Assembly (NCBI GenBank): GCA_964017235.1
Contig: OZ024930.1
Span: 152,644,221-152,708,220 of the forward strand
Length of the DNA: 64,000 nucleotides
From: Sabellastarte sp. h YS-2021
Lineage: Eukaryota; Annelida; Polychaeta; Sabellida; Sabellidae
Direction: 5' to 3'
In this document: one piece after another, positions 44,485 to 56,400 of the stretch
How positions within the stretch are numbered: the first letter of the stretch is position 1
How the letters are laid out: the number at the start of each line of letters is the position of its first letter
The notes under the pieces: model-generated
Database searches by the model: none
Told to the model about the DNA's origin: nothing
Seen by the model: the letters and a program-made list of their open reading frames with translations, nothing else
Program-made: the position numbers and the translations under genes

Positions 44485-47400
44485 GTAAGGTAATCTCATT
44501 GAATGCCAGAATTTTTAAATGAAAAGATATTTTTAATGTTTTTGGATATTATTACTTTCCACTGTTCAACATTTTTTATAACTGGTACATATTAGTGGTT
44601 GGCAAAAATTGTAATTTGCAAAAAGTGGTCTATGGACAATGTAAAATTCTAGAAATGTACCTTGTTAGAAAGGTACCCTCTCCACAATGTATCTCATTAG
44701 AAAAATAACTTCTGAATAATATATCCTGCAGGATATGTAGCTTGTGAATAATGTAACGTGTTGGAAAGGTACCCTGTGAACACTATGCCCTGTTGGAAAA
44801 GTAGCTTGTAAAAAATGTACTGTGTTGGAAAAGTACTCTGTTAACAATGTACCCTTTTGGTAAAGTAGCTTGTGAACAATGTACCCAGTTGGTAAAGTAC
44901 CCTGTGAACAGTGTGCCCTGCTGGGAAAGTAACTTGTGAATAATGTTACCTATTTGAAAGGGTAAAATACATATCTAGGGAATATGGTTTTAAATTACAC
45001 TGAGAGTTTTCTTTTATTAAAGGTGTCCAATATCTTTCAATAATAGGCAGTTGTTACTCTCACTAATTATGACCACATGGATAAACCCTTTATACACATT
45101 TCAGAAGAAATCCTCTTTCTAAAAATTTTTATTTCAACTAAAATGATCATAAAAAACAAAAATGTTTACCAGAAATATAGAAAGGAAAAGTAATGATGTC
45201 AAACAAAATCTTAAAAATTACAAATTTAGGAGGAGGGGTATTATTTTAAATAGGATAATAACCTCACAAGTGTCCAATGTTTGAAAATAATGAACTGTTG
45301 ACTCTTTTCCCCTTCGAAATCTCATAAACAATCCATTTTTTCCAATGTTGGATACTTACTTCACCAAAGTAATTTTCACCTTATGATCTTACATGTTGTT
45401 TTCATTGTTGACCATCGAAATATCAACACTATAACCAAAAAACAGCCCATCAGTTAAAATATTATAGTAACAGCTATAATTATCTAAACAACTAACATTC
45501 AGCTTAACAAACTTACTTACAATCTCCTTATTTTGAGTCTTTCTTCAACTATCAATAAATAAATGAAATGTTATATGCAAACCCTCTGGGATATCCACTA
45601 AAATTTCTAAAGATAATGGGGTTTCTTAGTATTTACACTAAGAAATGTGAAGGTTGCTAGTGGTTATGAAATTTGCCCACTGGGGCTTAGCCTTTAAAAC
45701 TACTAAGAATAATCCAAATATGTGCAAGTTTTGCATCAGGGGAAACCAAAGGCCTAAAATATTCACAAAAATCCCAAATTTATTAAAATTTCCCTCAAGT
45801 CAAGGAAATAACAAGTGGCTTCCTCACTTGAAAATTTGTAATACTGTGGAGAATGGCACATTTTTCTTAAATATATTTATGTCAGGTGCTCAGACAGCTG
45901 TGAATGCATTTACCCGAAAAGTAAGTGGCATGACCCTTCCAGATGTGACAGGAGATACAAAGATTGGTGTTGTTGGAAAAATCTCCTATAGTGTGACAGG
46001 GTACGGAGTTTACTTTTTCTCTCCTCCTCACAAATACCCTTAATTGCCAAAATAGTAATAGGTTCACAATAAATTAACTTTGTGCACACAAATAGAGTAT
46101 GTTACATTTTATTTGAAAAAATTATAGTGATGTACTAACACGTTTGAAAGTAAGGTGACACAGGATAAGTTTTAACTATTATTGTGTTATAATGTCTACT
46201 GTTTTGCAAAAACATTTGCCATTTCACCATAACTTCTTCCATTTCCTTTCAAACTTTCATTGTTACTTTTGAATCAGATTAAAGTCTTTATTCAGTTAAA
46301 ATTAACATCTTCCATTTTGGAATGTGTAATGGTATTTTAGTATTTGATTCCACCTTTTTCGAAGGTTAGTTTGGAAAAAAATTATGACATATGCCACTGT
46401 TTCATAGTAATTATGGCAGTGCAGTCTGCAGAGGCCTTTATATTTTTTATCAATTTCTTCATTATTTTTTGGCTATTTAATAAAGTGTCCTTTGTCTCGT
46501 GTATTATAAATGGGGTTACTAGAAAAAGAGACTATTTCTTCTTCAAAACTCTAAAAGTATTGAATGGATTTCATACAAATTTGGTTAGCTTATAAAATTG
46601 GACTGGTAAAAATCTTGCAATACTGTGCATTTCACCCTTGACCTTCAACAAGGTGACATGACTAAAATTTCTTGAGTTTTTTTAAAGGACTTGTTGGTCG
46701 GCACTGTTGTAGTGATAACAGTGCAACTTGATGGTAAGTTTTGTAACATGAAAATCCGGGACCTGGTTGATTATGGTGGTGCGTCACATAAAATAGATTG
46801 ACTTTTATTCTCACAATTTGGATTTTGTTAAGTAAATGTAAAATGATGCTTGTCTCATCATTGGAGTGAGATAGGGCCACCGCGAGTGATTTGTAGACCC
46901 ATACCTTATAGAAGGTCACATATATGGTAAATGAGTAAAAAATGTCCTTCGTCGATTTTTGTGGCAAACATGAAATTGCCTTGATCTGGTGAACAGAGCG
47001 TGAATGATTTCAAGGGAATTTTGAACCCACTTGATATAAAAGAAAGTATGTTGAAGTAAGAGATGGATATATCCTCCCCATTTTGGTGGCCATGTTGGAT
47101 ATTTGAAAAAAAATGTAAAAACATGCTTATCTTGTAAAATTTTGTGAGACAGGGTACATTCTAGCGAACTTTGGACTCATAGGGTTTTAACTACTATATT
47201 CACCAAATTTTGGAAAATTTTGATTTTCTCACTTTTTGGTGGCCAACTTGGATCTTTGGGGAAATATGAAATTACTTTTATCTTATAAACAGGGTGAGAT
47301 AGACTGATTTAGATGGAATTTTTGACGTTCAAGGTGAAAAATAGTGCAAATATGTGAATTAAGAATAAAATCAATTTCCTTCAGGTTTTGGTGCTCCTCA

Positions 47401-50400
47401 TTAACCACTTCTCTTTGTGCAATTATTTCATTAATACAGTTATTATGTTAAAATAGTCCCCTTTGCAGTAAGTTAACATATTGCTTTATTTTCAGTGAGA
47501 GTACACATTTTATCTGTTTATAGAATCACCCTGACCTCGTTTCAAAATCCAGCAAGCACAGTAACTACAGATCCATTTGGGTGGTCACTGAAGAATATTC
47601 AGGCTAGTCTGCATGGAAACTGGAAGTACAGGAACCATGGCTGGTATGACCGTCTTTTAAAATGTAGTTGTAGCAATTATCAAGGCATCATTGGCTGAGT
47701 GGTTAACAGTTTTGGCAATTGATCAGTGGGGTCTTGCTTCTGAGGTCATGTGTTTGTATCCTGTTCATGGTAACATGTAGGATTCACTGTGTGCCTGTCT
47801 TGATGTGACATTAGTTGGTCAAAGAATTTTAAACCCCAGCTATTGCCTTGCATGGTTGGATGAAGGTCACATGTATGTTTGTCAAAACTTATGGTTTGTC
47901 AGGATGTAAGAATTGTGGCAACATTTTAACTGAATGTATAGCTTGCAGAATGTTTAAAGTTAATGAAAGCAAAATGACATTGTAATAGGCTTAAGACAAA
48001 GAACTATGATTTAAAACTGTGTGATTATACAGATGAAGAAGCTATGGCTGTACTAATTATAGTGTATTCTTTTCTATTTGTTAGCATCAGCTTCATTTTT
48101 AGTTAAGGTTTCATTGGTGTGAATTATATCCTGGAGATATATTGGCTTTGATCCGTTACTTCTGCCATGGATTTGCTTACAAATGTGACAACTCAAAAGT
48201 AGTTTGACCTGCAGCTTTCCAATTTGGTATATATAAGAAGGGGGGGGAAAGAAGCATGTTTCTTAGAAGCCTTGACCATTAATTTTAAGGTCAATGGTTA
48301 CCTTGAAAAGGTCAGGTTCGCACTTTGAAAGGGTCAGCCTTGAAAAAGTCAGGTTCACACTTTTGCTTGATCCTTGTATACTATAGCTTGTATCATGTTT
48401 TCCGCAATGTGTATGGTAAACATATATCTGTGATACACCTGCTTTTAGATGTTCATCTGACCTTTGACCTTTCCTTCAAGGCTAAACTCTCCCTTATTTT
48501 TGGGCTCCAAGGGTCTGGAATGATAACAGAAAATTGATAGGAAGTCATGGGCTGTGAATCTTTTTGGGGGATATGGTTGCATCTGTGACCCTTGTTTAAT
48601 GTCTAAGAAGGTCTTTATACCATAAAGGCCTATATTTTCATTTTTATTAGTCCTTAGGTTTTAGAATGTGAAAACAACCTGTCAAAAAATCATAGACTGT
48701 GTATCTTTTAAGAGGGTCATATTTGATCTTTAATCCCTGCTTCAGGGTCAAATAGCATGGACTTACTATAAATACCTTATAACATCCAAATTATTAAATT
48801 TGAAACAAGAGACAGTAAATCGTACCTGTGCCACTTTTCAGGCTGAGATGTACCTCACTTAGTGGAATATTATTTTTGCTTTTTCCGCCGTCCGGCGTCC
48901 CACTTGGTTTCCAGACATTTTAGGCAACAGTTCTTATCCTATCTTTACCAAATTTGGCATGCAGGTTTATTGGGTTAATAGCTTGTATGGGATTGCTTTT
49001 GGCGATGATAGCTCTATAGCTAACTGAGTAATAGCTACTTTGCTACTTTTGAGTAGCTCTTTGGTTTCCAGACATTTTAAGGAATGTTATTAAGCCTAGC
49101 TTTCTGAAATTTGGTATGGAGGTTCATTGGGTAAATAGCTTGTATGTAATTGCTTTTGGGGGGAGTTGCTTCATAGATGAGTGTGTAATTATGTCCACCC
49201 CCCTGGGGGATGGATATATTATTTTTGCTTTTTCTGCCATCCGGCGTCCGATGTCCGGCGTCACGCATGGTTTCCGCTCATTTAAAGGAAAAGTATTAGA
49301 GCTATTGTCACCAAATTTGGTATGCAGGCTTATTGGGTCAGTAGCTTGCATGGGATTGCTTTTGGCTGTTGTACCTCTTTTGCTTACCGAGTAATACTTA
49401 AGTACAGCTATTCTCAGTACCCATTGGTTTCCGTGCATTTAAGCCAAAATAATTAAAGATATTTTACTACAATTTTGAATACAAGATTGTTATGTCCATA
49501 GCTCGCTTGGTATTGCATTTGGGACTGATAGCTTTGTCAGTACATGAGTAATAGCCATTTAGGTACTTCATTGTGTATTTTCAGTACTACTTTTGAGTAA
49601 TTTGCTAATATCTCAGAAACCGTAAGAGATAGAGCGATTTCGACAGAATTTTTGACCCACAGGGTAGTAGAAAAGTATTCTATACAAAATTGAAAAAATT
49701 CAATTTTCGCCACTTTTGGCGGCCATCTTGAATTTTTGCGAAAAACGAAAAAAAATCTGAATATCTCGGTAACCGTAAGAGATAGAGCGATTTGGACAGA
49801 ATTTTTGACCCATAGGGTAGTAGGAAAGTATTCTATACAAAATTGAAAAAATTTCAATTTTCGCCACTTTTGGCGGCCATCTTGAATTTTTGCGGAAAAA
49901 CAAAAAAATGTTAATATCTTGGAAACCGTAAGAGATAGAGCGATTTCGACAGAATTTTTGACTCGCATGGTAGTGGTAGAGTATTCTATGTGCAATTGAA
50001 AAATTTCAATTTTCGCCTCTTTTAGCGGCCATCTTGGATTTTTGCGGAAAACTGAAAATGTTAATATCTCGGAAACCGCAAGAGACAGAGCGATTTCGAC
50101 AGAATTTTTTACCCGTAGGGTTGTAGCAGAGTATTCTATGTGAAATTGAAAAAATTCAATTTTCGCCACTTTTGGCGGCCATCTTGAATTTTTGCGAAAA
50201 ACAAAAAATCTTAATATCTCAGAAACCGTAAGAGATAGAGCGATTTCGACAGAATTTTTGACCCATAGGGTAGTAGCAAAGTATTCTATACAAAATTGAA
50301 AAATTTCAATTTTCACCACTTTTGGCGGCCATCTTGAATTTTTGCGGAAAAACAAAAAATGTTAATATCTTGGAAACCGTAAGAGATAGAGCGATTTCGA

Positions 50401-53400
50401 CAGAATTTTTGACCCATAGGGTAGTAGAAAAGTATTCTATACAAAATTGAAAAATTTCAATTTTCGCCACTTTTGGCGGCCATCTTGAATTTTTGCGAAA
50501 AACCAAAAAAATCTGAATATCTCGGAAACCGTAAGAGATAGAGCGATTTGGACAGAATTTTTGACCCGTAGGGTAGTAGGAAAGTATTCTATACAAAATT
50601 GAAAAATTTCAATTTTCGCCACTTTTGGCGGCCATCTTGAATTTTTGCGGAAAAACAAAAAAATCTTAATATCTCGGAAACCGGAATCGGACAGAATTTT
50701 TAACCCATATGGTAGTAGAGGAGTATTCTATGTGAATTTGAAACATTTCAATTTTCGCCACTTTTGGCAGTCATCTTGTTTCGTAGAAATTTTCAACCCT
50801 CAGGGTATCTAATCAATGTACTATTGGCAATTTTCAAAATATTTTACACTCCCCAAAAATGGCGGCCATTTTGAATTTTTCAGTTTTTGCCTAAAATGAA
50901 AAAACGCAAGTTTGCTTCTGTCTCCTTAACCGTGCGAGATAGAGCGATTTCAATGAACCCACAGGGTATCTGACCAGTGTACCCTTGGCAGTTTCAAAAA
51001 ATATTCCTCTTCCCACATATGGCAGCCATTTTGAATTTGAATTGGAAATTCGCTTCTATCTCCTTAACCATGCAAGATAGAGCGATTTCGTCAAAATTTT
51101 CTACCCAACCAATGCAAAAAGGCATGAAGCTGAAATAATTTACATGTATACTAATAAATATTTAAGCATCATTGATATATTTTACAGATGAAACAGGGCC
51201 TTGTAAGATTACTGTACAATTTTTGTAAAAGGTTGATAGGGTGGACATTACACATGATAATGTGTGTTCTTCTATGCTATTCTGTTTCTATTCATATGTT
51301 GCAGCTACAAGCAACAGGGCGTCCTATTTCTAGTTAATTAAATAAATGAGTAATTAGCTATTTTGAAAAAGGCAAATGTGCTCATATCTCCTAAACCGTG
51401 CGAGATAGAGCGATTTCGTCGAAATTTTCGACCCACAGGGTATCTAAGGAATGTACTCTTTGCAATTTTCAAAAAATTTTCCCCTCCCCAAAAATGGCGG
51501 CCATTTTGAATTTTCGAATTTTTGCCAAAAATGGCAAAACACAAATTTGCTTCTATCTCCTTAACCGTGCGAGATAGAGCGATTTCGTCGAAATTTTCAA
51601 CCCACAGGGTGTCTAAGGGATGTAATCTTTGCAATTTTCAAAAAATTTTCCCCTCCCCAAAAATGGCGGCCATTTTGAATTTTCGAATTTTTGCCAAAAA
51701 TGGCAAACAACAAATTTGCTTCTATCTCCTTAACCGTGCGAGATAGAGCGATTTCGTCGAAATTTTCGACCCACAGGGTGTCTAAGGGATGTAACCTTGC
51801 AATTTTCAAAAAATTTTCCCCTCCCCAAAAATGGCGGCCATTTTGAATTTTCGAATTTTTGCCAAAAATGGCAAAACACAAATTTGCTTCTATCTCCTTA
51901 ACCGTGCGAGATAGAGCGATTTCGTCGAAATTTTCGACCCACAGAGTATCTAAGGAATGTACTCTTTGCAATTTTCAAAAAATTTTCCCCTCCCCAAAAA
52001 TGGCGGCCATTTTGAATTTTCGAATTTTTGCCAAAAATGGCAAAACACAAATTTGCTTCTATCTCCTTAACCGTGCGAGATAGAGCGATTTCGTCGAAAT
52101 TTTCAACACACAGGGTGTCTAAGGGATGTAATCTTTGCAATTTTCAAAAAATTTTCCCCTCCCCAAAAATGGCGGCCATTTTGAATTTTCGAATTTTTGC
52201 CAAAAATGGCAAACAACAAATTTGCTTCTATCTCCTTAACCGTGCGAGATAGAGCGATTTCGTCGAAATGTTCGACCCACAGGGTATCTAAGGAATGTAC
52301 TCTTTGCAATTTTCAAAAATTTTTCCCCTCCCCAAAAATGGCGGCCATTTTGAATTTTCGAATTTTTGCCAAAAATGGCAAAACACAAATTTGCTTCTAT
52401 CTCCTTAACCGTGCGAGATAGAGCGATTTCGTCGAAATTTTCAACCCACAGGGTGTCTAAGGGATGTAATCTTTGCAATTTTCAAAAAATTTTCCCCTCC
52501 CCAAAAATGGCGGCCATTTTGAATTTTCGAATTTTTGCCAAAAATGGCAAACAACAAATTTGCTTCTATCTCCTTAACCGTGCGAGATAGAGCGATTTCG
52601 TCGAAATGTTCGACCCACAGGGTATCTAAGGAATGTACTCTTTGCAATTTTCAAAAATTTTTCCCCTCCCCAAAAATGGTGGCCATTTTGAATTTTCGAA
52701 TTTTTGCCAAAAATGGCAAAACACAAATTTGCTTCTATCTCCTTAACCGTGCGAGATAGAGCGATTTCGTCGAAATTTTCGACCCACAGGGTGTCTAAGG
52801 GATGTAACCTTGCAATTTTCAAAAAATTTTCCCCTCCCCAAAAATGGCGGCCATTTTGAATTTTCGAATTTTTGCCAAAAATGGCAAAACACAAATTTGC
52901 TTCTATCTCCTTAACCGTGCGAGATAGAGCGATTTCGTCGAAATTTTCGACCCACAGAGTATCTAAGGAATGTACTCTTTGCAATTTTCAAAAATTTTTC
53001 CCCTCCCCAAAAATGGCGGCCATTTTGAATTTTCGAATTTTTGCCAAAAATGGCAAAACACAAATTTGCTTCTATCTCCTTAACCGTGCGAGATAGAGCG
53101 ATTTCGTCGAAATTTTCGACCCACAGGGTGTCTAAGGGATGTAACCTTGCAATTTTCAAAAAATTTTCCCCTCCCCAAAAATGGCGGCCATTTTGAATTT
53201 TCGAATTTTTGCCAAAAATGGCAAAACACAAATTTGCTTCTATCTCCTTAACCGTGCGAGATAGAGCGATTTCGTCGAAATTTTCGACCCACAGAGTATC
53301 TAAGGAATGTACTCTTTGCAATTTTCAAAAAATTTTCCCCTCCCCAAAAATGGCGGCCATTTTGAATTTTCGAATTTTTGCCAAAAATGGCAAAACACAA

Positions 53401-56400
53401 ATTTGCTTCTATCTCCTTAACCGTGCGAGATAGAGCGATTTCGTCGAAATTTTCAACACACAGGGTGTCTAAGGGATGTAATCTTTGCAATTTTCAAAAA
53501 ATTTTCCCCTCCCCAAAAATGGCGGCCATTTTGAATTTTCGAATTTTTGCCAAAAATGGCAAACAACAAATTTGCTTCTATCTCCTTAACCGTGCGAGAT
53601 AGAGCGATTTCGTCGAAATGTTCGACCCACAGGGTATCTAAGGAATGTACTCTTTGCAATTTTCAAAAATTTTTCCCCTCCCCAAAAATGGCGGCCATTT
53701 TGAATTTTCGAATTTTTGCCAAAAATGGCAAACAACAAATTTGCTTCTATCTCCTTAACCGTGCGAGATAGAGCGATTTCGTCGAAATTTTCGACCCACA
53801 GGGTGTCTAAGGGATGTAACCTTGCAATTTTCAAAAAATTTTCCCTTCCCCAAAAATGGCGGCCATTTTGAATTTTCGAATTTTTGCCAAAAATGGCAAA
53901 ACACAAATTTGCTTCTATCTCCTTAACCGTGCGAGATAGAGCGATTTCGTCGAAATTTTCGACCCACAGAGTATCTAAGGAATGTACTCTTTGCAATTTT
54001 CAAAAAATTTTCCCCTCCCCAAAAATGGCGGCCATTTTGAATTTTCGAATTTTTGCCAAAAATGGCAAACAACAAATTTGCTTCTATCTCCTTAACCGTG
54101 CGAGATAGAGCGATTTCGTCGAAATTTTCGACCCGCAGGGTATCTAAGGAATGTACTCTTTGCAATTTTCAAAAATTTTTCCCCTCCCCAAAAATGGCGG
54201 CCATTTTGAATTTTCGAATTTTTGCCAAAAATGGCAAACAACAAATTTGCTTCTATCTCCTTAACCGTGCGAGATAGAGCGATTTCGTCGAAATTTTCGA
54301 CCCACAGGGTGTCTAAGGGATGTACTCTTTGCAATTTTCAAAAAATTTTCCCCTCCCCAAAAATGGCGGCCATTTTGAATTTTCGAATTTTTGCCAAAAA
54401 TGGCAAAACACAAATTTGCTTCTATCTCCTTAACCGTGCGAGATAGAGCGATTTCGTCGAAAATTTCAACCATTTTGATTTTTCGAATTTTTGCCAAAAA
54501 TAGAAAAACAGGAATTTACTTCTATCTTCTTAACCGTCAAGATTTTCGACCCAACCAATGCAAAAAGGCATGAAGCTGAAATAATTTACATCTACACTAA
54601 TAAATATTTAAGCATCATTGATATATTTTACAAATGAAACAGGGTCTTGTAAGACTACTGTACAATTTTGGCAAAAGGTTCATGGGGTGGACATTACACA
54701 TGATAATGTGTGTTCTTCTATGCTATCCTGTTTCTATTCGCATCTACTATCAATAGGGCGTCCTATTTCTAGTTGTCTTTGTATTGGGCTGCATTTTTCT
54801 CATCCTTAATTATGCTAAATCAAGTTGAATGTCCAGTTCAAATTTGAAAATCATTGCACCTTGCCATTTGTTTGTATCCAATAAACAAGACAATGCATCG
54901 AAAATACAACTTTCTGATCTTAAAAAATTGAAGATGCCATCTTATATGTACTCTCGTCGCATACAAATAAAGTAGAAATTTAAAGAAATAACTATGTATT
55001 TTCAGGGTACATGTCAGTGATAGTGGGTCATTTGATGTTCAGTTATCTGGTTGGGCCATTGGTGTCACAGTTATTGTAGGTTAGTTGATAACATGCCCAT
55101 TTTTTTGTGGGAATGAGTGTTCTTTTTAAAAATTTATAAATTTTATGAATCTTATGAGGTGAAGCAGTGAAGCCCAATGAGAGAAGAGAAGGCAAATATC
55201 TCACACTAATCAAAAGAAAGTCAACTGTATAAAGAATGCATTCTCTGTTCAAAGTACCGTATTTTTCCAAAATATGGCCCGGGCGTTAATTATTTTCAAA
55301 TGGTTATCAGACCAGGCGTTAAATTGAACCAGGCGTTCTTTTGAAGTATAAAAACAGTGTCATAAATTGTAAACAGTGTGCTTGGTACCCAGGCGTTAAT
55401 TTGAACCAGGCGTTTATTTGAACCTGGGCGTTATTTTGGAAATTTACGGTACCATTGTTTCCATCCTGATAAATTAGACATTTTGACATTCTCACTCTTC
55501 AGGGTTACACCTTTCTGTCCACATTCCAATGAGTTTAGTAAATAACTTAGATTTTATGTAAATTGGATTGAAATTCTTGCTGAAATGAAGCATTTCTCTG
55601 TAGATGACATTTTATGTTATTAATATACATTTAGAGTGTTTGAGAAGTTAACAAGTTTGGCATTAAATCACATGACTCTCATCTATGTGGTTATGAGTTT
55701 AAATCCATCTTGTTTCAACAACCAGGGATTTAGCTAGACATGTCCTACTTTGACCCTAGCTGTTGAAAGTGACATAAAACCCTAACTGTGGTCATTTTAT
55801 GTTTGTTTGAAACAGGTGTAAATAAACAACACCGCCCTACTGTTAGTGCAAACAAATGTAACTGCTATGCGGGAAGTACAAAGGTGAAATTTCATGGAGG
55901 AGCTTCGTGGCTTTATAACTTGTTTTCTAGCAAGATTGAAGACGTTCTGAAGAGGCAGCTGCAGGGAAAGGTAAACAAGCAGCAAAATATTTATTGTTAA
56001 ACCCTATTCTAATGGGATTTTGACAAGTAGAATCTTTTTTCTGAACACTATTATTATAATTATATATCTGAGATTTAAAATGCACAAATAAAATTTCAGT
56101 TTTAGATAAGCACAGGGTCATCTCAGTTTGAGAGCTTACAGCTTCAATGTTCTTGTGACCTTACAGAAAAAGATTTGGGGTTAATATAGAAGGATCTTTT
56201 TTGTAGTTGTGTGATGCAGTCAAGAAAGTGATAAATGAAAATGGAAATGCTCAACTAGCAACTATGAAAGGTACCTACTAAATTTTGTTTGATTATCTGT
56301 ACATATTGGGATGGTGGGGTTCTGTTTAGATTAGAGAAAGTTTATAAAATAGAAAAGACATTTGAGTGTATAATAGTAAAAAAAATAATAAATTTCTGAG

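Larger units (their letters stand above)
48848..54772 (+). mobile_element. Outer D/E satellite-bearing element, split by a nested copy
   Basis: The degenerate 5' hairpin (ATGTACCTCACTTAGTGGAATATT, ATTTTTGC continuing) is followed by a TCCGCCGTCCGGCGTCC spacer and E monomers (AAATTTGGCATGCAGG, GGGATTGCTTTTGG). The nested copy occupies 49189-51333. After it come E/D text (51334-51370) and a long D array, then the 3' end: GGGGTGGACA (54684-54693), the ATAGG-GCGT-CCTAT stem-loop (54753-54766) and CTAG (54769-54772) followed by T. It lies wholly in intron 3 of the BPI gene, in the same orientation. Confidence 0.75.

Noticed and set aside
49537-50658. A 272-codon minus-strand frame with repeated FRKNSRWPPKVAKIE-type peptides
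   Set aside because: The D' satellite (about 152 bp) is read in reverse; the frame follows repeat variants and has no protein-family features.
51338-54573. Dozens of 60-136-codon frames on both strands with near-identical peptides
   Set aside because: They are in-phase readings of the 168/169-bp satellite. No start context, no splice signals, and the same peptides recur at every unit.
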